A model generated the notes under the pieces. The model searched no databases. It was given only the letters and a program-made list of their open reading frames with translations, and had not been told where the DNA came from. The position numbers and the translations under genes are program-made. Below, piece by piece: positions 1 to 5,949 of a stretch of 10,036 bases of DNA. This DNA is from Planctomycetota bacterium (lineage in GTDB: Bacteria; Planctomycetota; PUPC01; JACPCR01). How positions within the stretch are numbered: the first letter of the stretch is position 1; each line of letters begins with the position of its first letter. Location: NCBI GenBank assembly GCA_030740295.1, contig JASLXP010000883.1:1-10036 (forward strand), read 5' to 3'.

Positions 1-132
1 GTGGGACTGGAAATGGGACAAGCGTTTGAAGTAAAGACGCCCGGAGGTGTGCTGACTGTATTGGTGAATTACGCGGGTAAAGAGCTCCGCTGTGGAAATC
101 TGAGCGGGAAGGAAAGAGTAATGGTGGAGTGA
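1..132 (+). CDS. C-terminal end of an unidentified gene, possibly diaminopimelate epimerase-like
   Basis: Frame 1 is open from the window edge to a TGA at 130-132, giving 43 residues with no start visible. It reads VGLEMGQAFEVKTPGG, then LTVLVNYAGKELRCGNLSG, and ends in VMVE. The pattern TPGG-x-L-x-V followed by a short strand and a closing G-x-L-x-G segment resembles the last two strands of the DapF fold (normally PGG-x-L-x-V, then x-L-x-GPA and a terminal FEGE-like tail). That resemblance is the only basis for the call. PhzF- or PrpF-like relatives share the fold and are equally possible. The last octamer of the coding sequence (125-132) is also the first unit of the downstream repeat, so the repeat appears to overlap the stop codon. 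Confidence 0.4.
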   Translation: MGLEMGQAFEVKTPGGVLTVLVNYAGKELRCGNLSGKERVMVE

Positions 133-293
133 TGGAGCGGCAGAATGCTGGAAGCATGGAATGCTGGACTGCGGTGTTGCAGCGGTTAGATTGACTGACC
201 AGCATCCGGGCGAGTCGAGCGCAGCGAGAAGAGTCCTGATGGAAACACAGATTCCCCATCCCTCCATCACACCACCACTCCATCCCTCCATTC
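125..293. repeat. Compound intergenic repeat, copy 1: inverted octamer arms around a CGAGCGC core
   Basis: The left arm (125-180) is seven consecutive 8-base units of the form TGGAnnnn, such as TGGAGTGA, TGGAGCGG, TGGAAGCA, TGGAATGC and TGGACTGC, with two degenerate units. The right arm (254-293) is five 8-base units of the opposite polarity, such as CTCCATCA, CTCCATCC and CTCCATTC. Between them lies a core (about 205-236) containing CGAGCGCAGCGAGAAGAGTC, similar to interspersed REP-type sequences seen in many environmental bacteria. Copy 2 at 7151-7333 has the same architecture. The repeat starts in the stop codon of the preceding gene and ends 7 bases before the sulfatase ATG. The stretch holds no other gene and no convincing promoter. 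Confidence 0.75.
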
Positions 294-300
294 TTAACCC

Positions 301-1680
301 ATGCCCAAACCAAACATTCTCCTCATCATGACCGACCAGCAACGCTGGGACACTGTTGGTGCAGCCGGTGGTTGGGTGAATACGCCCAACATGGATCGTC
401 TCGCTGCTGAGGGAATCCATTTCGTTAATTGCGTTTCCAATTCGCCGGTCTGCGTGCCTACCAGGCTGTCCATGGCGACCGGCCTGTATCCGCACAACAC
501 GCGGGTATGGAATAATACGCGTCACTGCATGCCCTCCGAAACGCCGACCTGGATGCAGGCCATTCGAAACGAGGGTTATCGCACGAGCTTGTTCGGCAAG
601 ACTCACCTTCATCCCCATGAGGGAGACCTGCGTGACCGAGAGGATTTGATGCACGCGTACGGCCTCGATGACGTCAACGAAATTGGCGGGCCAAGGGCAA
701 GCTGCCGCGTGAAATCGCACATGACCTCCGAGTGGGAAGAGAAAGGGCTGTGGGATGCCTACCGCGATGATTTCACGGAGCGCTTCAGCAACAGGCCGCA
801 TGTCGTGCGCCCCTCTCCGCTCGGTCTTGATAATTACTACGATGTTTATGTGGGCAGCAAAGCAAGTGAATATATCGAGGGCTACAGCCGCGACGAGCCC
901 TGGTTCTGCTGGGTAAGCTTCGGCGGCCCACACGAGCCCTGGGATACCCCTGAGCCGTATAACACGATGTATGCGCCGGAGGAGATGCCGCCCCCCGTGC
1001 TGCCGGAGTCTTCCAGCCACCCTCGCCCAAACGGACGCCTCGATTCGATGCGGCGAGTACAATTCGAGCCGGATGAGGAACTGAGGCTCCGGGCTGATTA
1101 CGCGGGCAGCGTGACTCTCATCGACGATCAGGTCGGACAATTACTGAAAACGATTGAAGAACGGGGTGAGCTGGAAAACACAGTCATCGCACTGGTTTCC
1201 GATCACGGAGAAATGAACGGCGATTACGGCCTGATCTACAAAAGCAATTTCCTGAACGGAGCGGTGCGCGTGCCGTTGATCGTTCGTACCCCGGAAACCG
1301 CGTCCGGTCAGAACGCGGGCATGGTGCATCACTCTTTTGTTGAATGGTTCGATGTCGGCCCCACGCTCACAGAGTGTGCCGGTGGAAACATCGAGCACGA
1401 ACAGTTCGGCCGTTCCCTTTGCCCAGTGATAGGCGACCCCAATAGAGTGCACCGAACAGATGCCATCTCCGAGCTATCCGGCGAGATCATGATCATCACC
1501 GATGAATGGAAGCTCGCGATCAATACTGCTGGCGAGCCGTACCTGTTGTTCGATGTGCAGAACGATCCGGACGAAAGAAACAACCTGGCCGGCCTCAGCC
1601 ACTACAGGGAAATCGAATCCAGCCTCAGGCTCAGGATTCTTGAGCGTGTGATGCAGTCACAGATCAGGCTGGATAAGTAA
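301..1680 (+). CDS. S1-family sulfatase (arylsulfatase/choline-sulfatase type), no signal peptide
   Basis: A 459-residue alkaline-phosphatase-fold sulfatase expected to hydrolyse a sulfate ester. The N-terminus (NILLIMTDQQRWDTVG) carries the first metal ligands D12 and Q13. The formylglycine motif is C51-V-P-T-R55, within PVCVPTRLSMATG, so Cys51 should be oxidised by a sulfatase-modifying enzyme that is not in this window. FGKTHLH supplies K100 and H102, and VSDHGE supplies D301 and H302, followed by K314; all sit where the family keeps its active site. The C-terminus (LLFDVQNDPDERNNLAG) is the usual closing subdomain. Many sulfatases are exported, but this one starts directly at the first strand with no signal sequence, so it is probably cytoplasmic. 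The substrate cannot be told from sequence. The ATG lies 7 bases after a pyrimidine-rich repeat arm and has no Shine-Dalgarno sequence. A C45 hydrolase gene follows 78 bases downstream on the same strand. Confidence 0.93.
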   Translation: MPKPNILLIMTDQQRWDTVGAAGGWVNTPNMDRLAAEGIHFVNCVSNSPVCVPTRLSMATGLYPHNTRVWNNTRHCMPSETPTWMQAIRNEGYRTSLFGKTHLHPHEGDLRDREDLMHAYGLDDVNEIGGPRASCRVKSHMTSEWEEKGLWDAYRDDFTERFSNRPHVVRPSPLGLDNYYDVYVGSKASEYIEGYSRDEPWFCWVSFGGPHEPWDTPEPYNTMYAPEEMPPPVLPESSSHPRPNGRLDSMRRVQFEPDEELRLRADYAGSVTLIDDQVGQLLKTIEERGELENTVIALVSDHGEMNGDYGLIYKSNFLNGAVRVPLIVRTPETASGQNAGMVHHSFVEWFDVGPTLTECAGGNIEHEQFGRSLCPVIGDPNRVHRTDAISELSGEIMIITDEWKLAINTAGEPYLLFDVQNDPDERNNLAGLSHYREIESSLRLRILERVMQSQIRLDK

Positions 1681-1758
1681 TATCGGCAGCCAGGACGTCA
1701 CTGATTTCAGGCCAGTCGCTGACCCACATTCGGTAAACTAAATCACTTCAGATGACCT

Positions 1759-2781
1759 ATGCTTCAGATTGAGACTACTGGCAGTTGGCGCGAGATGGGG
1801 CAGCAGATTGGTGAGGAATTCCGCGATTGGTTTGAGCCTGTCAAGGAACACTTTGCCTCCTGGCTCGTTGACGATTTTGAAAAACATCAGCCGGCCATTG
1901 CAGGACTCCGCGCACTTCTCCTCGAACACTGCCCTGAACTCAACGAAGAGACCGAGGGAATGGCCGAAGCGGTCGGCTTCGAATCGGACTTCATGCTGGG
2001 GCTTCGATTCTTTAATGAAATCCGGCATTTCTCGCCAGGATGTTCCGGTCTTTTCATCACAGATTCAGATGCTGGGCCCCTGCTCGCCAGAACTTGCGAC
2101 ATCGAGCCGGACATCAGCCAGGAGATTCAGTTGTTGCGTACAAGTCGTCCCCCTGATGGTCCGGATACAGTGCTGGCGACTTACCTGGTTCTGACCGGCG
2201 GGGTAGGTCTGAACGAGCATGGCCTGGCGATGGTCGGTTCGAGTGCGACGCCCAGAACTGAGACTCCACCCAACGGCCTGCCTATCGCCATGGTCAATCA
2301 TCTCATGATCTCTCGATGTTCAAGTCTGGAAGAAGTGAGCTCTCTTCTCGCTACGCACCCGGTGAAGGGGAAAGGCGCCGTTGAGCTGTTGAGCGATGCG
2401 AGCGGAGCATCGATGATGATCGAGTTCGTACCGGGCCGCCGGCCAATCCTGACACCACGCAGCGAAGATCGTTCATGGCAGGCGTGTTCCAACTTCTGCT
2501 TCTCCAAAGGCCTGACCGACCGCTCGGGGCCGGCATATCTGGAGAACGCATACACACGCTACGGCCGTATCGTTCATCAGGTGGGTGAAGGCGTCATGGA
2601 GCGTACCCTCGATGGCGTGAAGCAGCTCATCCTTGAAATCTCGCAACCCGGTCTGGTGTGTCCGGAAGAGCACTGTTTCTTCCACACGGCCTACTCATTT
2701 ATCGTGGAGACGAACAGCCGCTGCCTGCACGTTTGTCCGGGCCATCCGGCGGATAATGATTACTTCACGGTGAGATTGTGA
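1759..2781 (+). CDS. Peptidase C45 / acyl-CoA:6-APA acyltransferase-like Ntn hydrolase
   Basis: A 340-residue protein with the layout of C45 self-processing amidases and acyltransferases. An N-terminal helical prosegment (1-94, starting SWREMGQQIGEEFRDWF) is followed by PGCSG, where Cys95 is the expected nucleophile freed by autocatalytic cleavage of Gly94-Cys95. After it come the strand LLARTCDIEP (R111, D114) and GGVGLNEHGLAM (N152, G155), which match the conserved beta-sheet segments around the active site. Cleavage would give chains of about 94 and 246 residues. The family acts on small amides or N-acyl amino compounds; the substrate here is unknown. No signal peptide is seen. The start is fixed by an in-frame TGA at 1753-1755 just before the ATG, and no Shine-Dalgarno sequence precedes it. 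The gene follows the sulfatase with 78 bases between them and may be co-transcribed, which would suggest joint breakdown of a sulfated, acylated compound, but that is inference. Confidence 0.8.
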   Translation: MLQIETTGSWREMGQQIGEEFRDWFEPVKEHFASWLVDDFEKHQPAIAGLRALLLEHCPELNEETEGMAEAVGFESDFMLGLRFFNEIRHFSPGCSGLFITDSDAGPLLARTCDIEPDISQEIQLLRTSRPPDGPDTVLATYLVLTGGVGLNEHGLAMVGSSATPRTETPPNGLPIAMVNHLMISRCSSLEEVSSLLATHPVKGKGAVELLSDASGASMMIEFVPGRRPILTPRSEDRSWQACSNFCFSKGLTDRSGPAYLENAYTRYGRIVHQVGEGVMERTLDGVKQLILEISQPGLVCPEEHCFFHTAYSFIVETNSRCLHVCPGHPADNDYFTVRL

Positions 2782-2840
2782 GTAACGAACTCATGCCCCC
2801 CGGAAGGCACAGGATCCTGGATAGCGTGATGAGATGGCAG

Positions 2841-2861
2841 GGATGAGGGGATGCCTCATCC
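2841..2861. terminator. Hairpin between convergent genes, possible bidirectional terminator
   Basis: A perfect 8-base-pair stem, GGATGAGG (2841-2848) with CCTCATCC (2854-2861), has a 5-base loop. It lies between the ends of the convergent hydrolase and glycosyltransferase genes and includes the glycosyltransferase stop codon (2856-2858). There is no T-run on either side, so intrinsic termination is uncertain. Confidence 0.4.
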
Positions 2862-4010
2862 AAGACAATTCTCATACAGCTCGATCGTCTGCCGCACTTT
2901 ATCCGTTGCCGAGTGTTCTTCAGCGACCTGGCGTGCCTCTATGCCTGCTCGATGACGGATGCTGTCATTGGCGAAGGGCGAGAGCTTTTCCGCAAGCTCT
3001 TCCGGGTTTAGCGGGTCTTCGACGATCGCACCCGCGGAGCGATGGTCCAGGATCTCTGATACACCACTGATCCTGCTGGCCACCGTTGGAATCCCGGTGG
3101 CCATGGCCTCCAGGTGCACACAACCGAAGGGCTCGTAGTAGCTGGGCAGCACAGAAAGATCCGCGGCCGCGCAGACCTGTTCCGGATGCTCGTGCGGGCC
3201 GACAAAAATCACTTTGTCAGAGACTCCCAGAGAATCGGCCAACTGCTGATACCTGCGGCGGCGGCCCTGCCCCACGACTACAAGACGAAACCCCCGCTGC
3301 TTCCACTGATCGTGAGCCAGTATGCCAAGGGACTCGATAAGTGAGCGAAGCCCCTTTCGAGTAAATCCCGACCCGAGGAACAACAGAAGTAATTCGTCTT
3401 CCGAGATCCCGTGCGAGGTGCGAAATTCGTTACGAAAGGAGGAAACATTCCTCGGATGAAATCTGTCGAGGTCGACGCCGTAGTAGACCACCTTGATCCG
3501 CTCTGCAGGAATGTCGTAATTCTTGAGGATTTCATCCTTCACTCTCTGCGACACTGCAATGATGACCGGGGTTTTCAAGTAGCCCTGCTGCTCCATCATG
3601 ACATCGACGTGCGATTTTATGCTGAAACTGTCGAACGGAATGGCCCGCCGCAGCGCGGAACCAAAGATCTTTTTCTTCCACCGGAGCCACTCCCGCGCAC
3701 AACCTCCCCCAGCGGAAACGACATCCTGCGAGACCGTCTTTGCAAAGCTGTGCACCACGTCAAAGGATTCATCCTTAAGCCGGCGTTTTACCAGGAATGC
3801 AAATGCGACGATCCGCAAGATGGATGGCTTGTTCGGCACTTTGATTTCGTGAACATTCACCCCATCCATCCATGATTCCCCCAGTTCCCATTGCCTGGCG
3901 AACAGGTGAATCTCGTGGCCCTGGAGCAATAGCTCTTTCATGATGAGGGCGGCCTGCCGCTCAACCCCACCAAAGGGAGAATACTCGGGCTGTATCAGGG
4001 CAATCTTCAT
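2856..4010 (-). CDS. GT4-family (GT-B fold) glycosyltransferase, WaaG-like
   Basis: A 384-residue retaining glycosyltransferase. The N-terminal Rossmann domain begins MKIALIQPEYSPFGGVERQ, with the G14-G15 acceptor-side loop. The C-terminal nucleotide-sugar domain has LFLGSGFTRKG (R218, K219, expected to hold the donor diphosphate), VVVGQG, VIFVGPHEH, and the EX7E motif at E293/E301 in YYEPFGCVHLE. The segment G-S-x-F-x-RKG followed by SLIESL closely resembles WaaG/RfaG, which adds glucose to the heptose of lipopolysaccharide core, so transfer to an envelope glycan at the inner face of the membrane is the likely role; donor and acceptor are inferred. The reading frame extends upstream to a TTG at 4043, but the ATG at 4010 is preferred because GT4 proteins normally begin at this strand. 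No Shine-Dalgarno sequence precedes either start. It shares strand with the YbaK gene but sits 247 bases away. Confidence 0.88.
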   Translation of the reverse strand: MKIALIQPEYSPFGGVERQAALIMKELLLQGHEIHLFARQWELGESWMDGVNVHEIKVPNKPSILRIVAFAFLVKRRLKDESFDVVHSFAKTVSQDVVSAGGGCAREWLRWKKKIFGSALRRAIPFDSFSIKSHVDVMMEQQGYLKTPVIIAVSQRVKDEILKNYDIPAERIKVVYYGVDLDRFHPRNVSSFRNEFRTSHGISEDELLLLFLGSGFTRKGLRSLIESLGILAHDQWKQRGFRLVVVGQGRRRRYQQLADSLGVSDKVIFVGPHEHPEQVCAAADLSVLPSYYEPFGCVHLEAMATGIPTVASRISGVSEILDHRSAGAIVEDPLNPEELAEKLSPFANDSIRHRAGIEARQVAEEHSATDKVRQTIELYENCLG

Positions 4011-4134
4011 GGCTTGGGAGGCGTGGCTTTCATTCGGTCTCAACTTGGCGAAGGCAGATCGTTCGCCGTTCTACCTGTTCGTCCTCCGGGCGAAAAGTCA
4101 TGCAAATGAAATTACAGCCGGAAGAGCGGACAGT

Positions 4135-4169
4135 GCTCCTGAGCTACAGGGCTGTTCAGGAGCGCCCTG
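4135..4169. other. Two overlapping, mutually exclusive hairpins in the ybaK-glycosyltransferase gap
   Basis: GCTCCTGA (4135-4142) pairs perfectly with TCAGGAGC (4156-4163). CAGGGC (4147-4152) pairs perfectly with GCCCTG (4164-4169). The stems interleave with no base between 4163 and 4164, so both can hardly form together. They lie after the YbaK stop and before the glycosyltransferase start on the minus strand, where a terminator or leader structure could act. There is no U-tract. The rest of 4011-4257 shows no gene and no convincing promoter. Confidence 0.4.
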
Positions 4170-4257
4170 AGAGGCCATTTCATCACAGCCCGGTCTGATA
4201 AGAAACCAAGAAACATGGAGTCGCAGCGTCCCCCTTCAGGCCAAACGTCGCTCTCCA

Positions 4258-4767
4258 TCAACACATCGACACCACTTCCGCCGCCGTAATTGTCACCAGA
4301 TCCTGGCACGACATTTTCAGCGAGACGGTGTGGCTGCCTGCGTTGAATGCGACCTCGTCGAAAGCAGTCAGCCCTTCATCCAGCAGGACACGGAGCCCGA
4401 AAAGCTGCCCGAAAGGCGGAACGCTGCCAGGATGACATCCGGTGAGATCGAGCAGCTCTTCCTTGTTCGCAAAGCGCAGATGCTTCGAGCCGAGGAGCCG
4501 CCGCACTTTGGAGTTCTTGGTCCGCTGGTCACCGCGCAGGACGAGCATGGTGAAGGTGTCTGCTGCTTTCACGATGAGCGCCTTGGCGCCCTGCTCTGGC
4601 AGCGTGTTGCGCACTTCCGCGGCCTCCTGGCTGGTAAAGACAGGCTCGTGCTCGAGGGTTCCGAAAGGGATGCCGTTTTCTTCGAGCAGTTGGATTATCT
4701 GCCGAGTGACAGGCTGGTGACCTCTCAGGACTTGCTTATCGTGGCCTTGATTCTGAGAGCCTGACAT
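4258..4767 (-). CDS. YbaK/ProX (PrdX-like) aminoacyl-tRNA deacylase
   Basis: A 169-residue free-standing editing domain of the INS/YbaK superfamily, which hydrolyses mischarged aminoacyl-tRNAs such as Ala-tRNA(Pro) or Cys-tRNA(Pro). Visible family features are a short N-terminal helix (TRQIIQLLEENGIPF), HEPVFTSQEAAEVR (39-53), the conserved lysine K62 in GAKALIVKA, the glycine-rich GCHPGSVPPFG (110-120), and FNAGSHTVSLKMS (141-153). Length is normal for the family. An in-frame ATG at 4932 would add 55 residues of Ala/Val-rich sequence, but those bases encode the Cys/Gly repeats of the upstream gene in another frame, so the start at 4767 is chosen. It begins 19 bases after the stop of the small Cys-rich gene, consistent with one operon with the nucleotidyltransferase-fold gene. 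No Shine-Dalgarno sequence is visible. The exact tRNA substrate is not determined. Confidence 0.9.
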   Translation of the reverse strand: MSGSQNQGHDKQVLRGHQPVTRQIIQLLEENGIPFGTLEHEPVFTSQEAAEVRNTLPEQGAKALIVKAADTFTMLVLRGDQRTKNSKVRRLLGSKHLRFANKEELLDLTGCHPGSVPPFGQLFGLRVLLDEGLTAFDEVAFNAGSHTVSLKMSCQDLVTITAAEVVSMC

Positions 4768-4786
4768 GAGTGGCGCAGGGGACCGG

Positions 4787-5002
4787 CTAAGACCCGCAGC
4801 CTCCACAACTGCTACAGCTACTGCAACTGCCGCAGCCTCCACAACTGTTACAGCCGCTGCATCCCCCGCACCCACCGCATCCGCCGCCGCCCCAGAAAAA
4901 CCAGCCTCCTCCCGGGCCTCCCCACCAGCCACCGGGATAGAAGAAGTTACTCATGATGGCCATAAAAAAGATGATCAGTATCGCCCATACAAAACAGCCC
5001 AT
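4787..5002 (-). CDS. Small charge-free membrane protein with ten cysteines at every third residue
   Basis: A 71-residue protein I do not recognise. Residues 4-22 (FVWAILIIFFMAIMSNFFY) form one strongly hydrophobic membrane segment. Residues 23-41 are Gly/Trp/Phe-rich (GGWWGG, GGGWFFWGGGG). From residue 42 to 69 there is a cysteine at exactly every third position (42, 45, 48 through 69), separated by GG, SG, NS, GS or SS pairs; another cysteine is at position 3. The whole protein has no Asp, Glu, Lys, Arg or His. GAGGAG at 5011-5016 lies 8 bases before the ATG, inside the last codons of the upstream nucleotidyltransferase-fold gene, whose stop is only two bases from this start; translational coupling is therefore likely. 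YbaK starts 19 bases after its stop. The cysteine ladder could bind metal, form disulfides or be modified after translation, but no modifying enzyme is visible and the function is unknown. Confidence 0.75.
   Translation of the reverse strand: MGCFVWAILIIFFMAIMSNFFYPGGWWGGPGGGWFFWGGGGCGGCGGCSGCNSCGGCGSCSSCSSCGGCGS
4795..4854. repeat. Direct repeat, 24 bases at 36-base spacing, inside the Cys-rich gene
   Basis: The unit starting CGCAGCCTCCACAACTG at 4795-4818 recurs at 4831-4854 with a single mismatch (C to T). The spacing is 36 bases, equal to 12 codons or four Cys-x-x units, so the cysteine ladder has probably grown by in-frame duplication. Confidence 0.8.
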
Positions 5003-5004
5003 GA

Positions 5005-5760
5005 TTAGTTCTCCTCGTGTTTGTCCACAATTTCAGCCACCGTCTGCACGGCAGTGAGGAAAAACCCGTAAAGCTCTCGAAGGCCTGCGTTGTCTTTCTT
5101 CAGAGTGCCGGCTTTGAGGTCGAGCACATCCTTCAAGGTCTGATCATCCAGATCAAATTCTTTTCCGGCAGCCTCCGCTATTTCACGTTTGTTGGTTGGG
5201 GCGTCGCCGGTTTTCAGGGTCAACAGAGTGGCCAGCGAATGCATGAACCCGGTAATGCCCTGGGTAAGTGTTCCTTCGATCAACTCGGGCTTGTACCCGC
5301 GTTGCAGGTAGGCCTGCCGGAGGCGCAACAGGTGGTTCTTGATCTCCTGCTCGCATCGCAGGCGAATGTGCGCGTCCGCTATCTCAAGATCTGCGAGGAC
5401 GTCTTTGCCCACGAGCAGCTTGTGATCTTTCTGGATGGTCATGAACTTCGCCGGGAAAACGTCCGTGGAGCGCTGCAAGTCATTCTCAGTGAGCATCATG
5501 ATGGCCAGACGCCATTCACGCCTGCCGGTGCGGAAAGGCAGGCCGATCTTTGTCAGCGTATCCACGTTGGCATCGGTCACGATGACCATGACGTTTACGT
5601 CCGAATGCATTTTGGAGAACTCGCCCTTGACAAGGCTGCCGTAAAGGATGATCGAAACAAGGTCTTCGTCGAGCGCGGACTGGGCTTCGCCGCAGAAAGT
5701 CTCCAGACCCTGTTTGACATTATCGGGGGCTTCAAGATCGTTGAGGCCTTCTATCGCCAT
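5005..5760 (-). CDS. Nucleotidyltransferase-fold protein with D-x-N motif and helical (HEPN-like) C-terminus
   Basis: A 251-residue protein. Residues 35-60 (VSIILYGSLVKGEFSK then SDVNVMVI) show the polymerase-beta-type nucleotidyltransferase helix-turn with G41-S42. The usual metal-binding pair D-x-D is D54-V-N56, with the second aspartate replaced by asparagine. The stretch DVFPAKFMTIQKDHKLLVGKD (100-120) is like that in AadA- and MNT-like proteins. Residues 130-250 are helical (rich in charged, Leu and Ala residues) and resemble the HEPN or four-helix domain often fused to such enzymes. It may be a weak or inactive transferase, or a member of a subfamily that uses Asn; its target is unknown. 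AAGG at 5770-5773 lies 9 bases before the ATG. It is the first gene of a minus-strand operon with the small Cys-rich gene and YbaK. A long open frame on the opposite strand (5017-5766) is a shadow. Confidence 0.78.
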   Translation of the reverse strand: MAIEGLNDLEAPDNVKQGLETFCGEAQSALDEDLVSIILYGSLVKGEFSKMHSDVNVMVIVTDANVDTLTKIGLPFRTGRREWRLAIMMLTENDLQRSTDVFPAKFMTIQKDHKLLVGKDVLADLEIADAHIRLRCEQEIKNHLLRLRQAYLQRGYKPELIEGTLTQGITGFMHSLATLLTLKTGDAPTNKREIAEAAGKEFDLDDQTLKDVLDLKAGTLKKDNAGLRELYGFFLTAVQTVAEIVDKHEEN

Positions 5761-5803
5761 GGCTGATTACCTTGATGGTTAATGGTTAATGCTGATGGCG
5801 CAC

Positions 5804-5831
5804 ATCTTACATAAGACTTGTGTTTTGTGAA
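5804..5831 (-). promoter_or_regulatory. Candidate promoter for the minus-strand operon
   Basis: Read on the minus strand, TTCACA (5826-5831, five of six matches to TTGACA) is followed after 16 bases by TAAGAT (5804-5809, four of six matches to TATAAT). Transcription would start near 5797, about 37 bases before the nucleotidyltransferase-fold ATG. The -10 region overlaps the small palindrome TCTTA-CA-TAAGA (5805-5816), a possible regulator site. Confidence 0.45.
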
Positions 5832-5846
5832 GGGCGAATGAACCTG

Positions 5847-5874
5847 TTTTCTTTATGGGCCGCGCCGGTATAAT
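5847..5874 (+). promoter_or_regulatory. Candidate promoter for the Gfo/Idh/MocA gene
   Basis: A perfect TATAAT at 5869-5874 lies 16 bases after a weak -35 (TTTTCT, 5847-5852). Initiation near 5881 would leave a leader of about 70 bases. It is divergent from and close to the minus-strand candidate promoter, so the two could be co-regulated. Confidence 0.45.
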
Positions 5875-5937
5875 CAGCCGCCCTCGAGCGGGGACAGGAA
5901 TTACCAACACCATATATTTCATTTCTACGACTCATAC

Positions 5938-5944
5938 GGAGGAG
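5938..5944 (+). promoter_or_regulatory. Strong Shine-Dalgarno sequence GGAGGAG
   Basis: GGAGGAG ends 5 bases before the ATG at 5950 and fixes that start. It shows that this genome uses Shine-Dalgarno initiation, which contrasts with the sulfatase and dehydrogenase genes whose leaders are G-poor repeat arms. Confidence 0.85.
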
Positions 5945-5949
5945 CGAAC

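Noticed and set aside
191..219. Promoter for the sulfatase starting with TTGACT at 191-196
   Set aside because: No acceptable -10 hexamer lies 15-19 bases downstream; the sequence there is the GC-rich repeat core.
4011..4043. Upstream TTG start for the glycosyltransferase
   Set aside because: The extra 11 residues precede the conserved first strand, there is no Shine-Dalgarno, and GT4 proteins normally start at the MKIALI-like strand.
4135..4169. H-type pseudoknot from the interleaved stems
   Set aside because: There is no loop base between the 3' strands of the two stems (4163/4164), so an 8-base-pair stem could not be spanned; alternative hairpins are more realistic.
4768..4932. 55-residue N-terminal extension of the YbaK protein
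   Set aside because: It is Ala/Val-rich, unlike any YbaK family N-terminus, and overlaps the Cys-rich gene in another frame; the ATG at 4767 fits the family start.
4766..5008. Plus-strand Thr/Ala-rich open frame (repeating TATA-like residues)
   Set aside because: It is the complement of the Cys/Gly ladder gene; the low-complexity protein reflects the repeat in the other strand, and the minus-strand frame has the Shine-Dalgarno and membrane segment.
5017..5766. Plus-strand 249-residue open frame
   Set aside because: It lies exactly opposite the nucleotidyltransferase-fold gene, has no family motif, and is explained by GC-rich third positions of the real gene.
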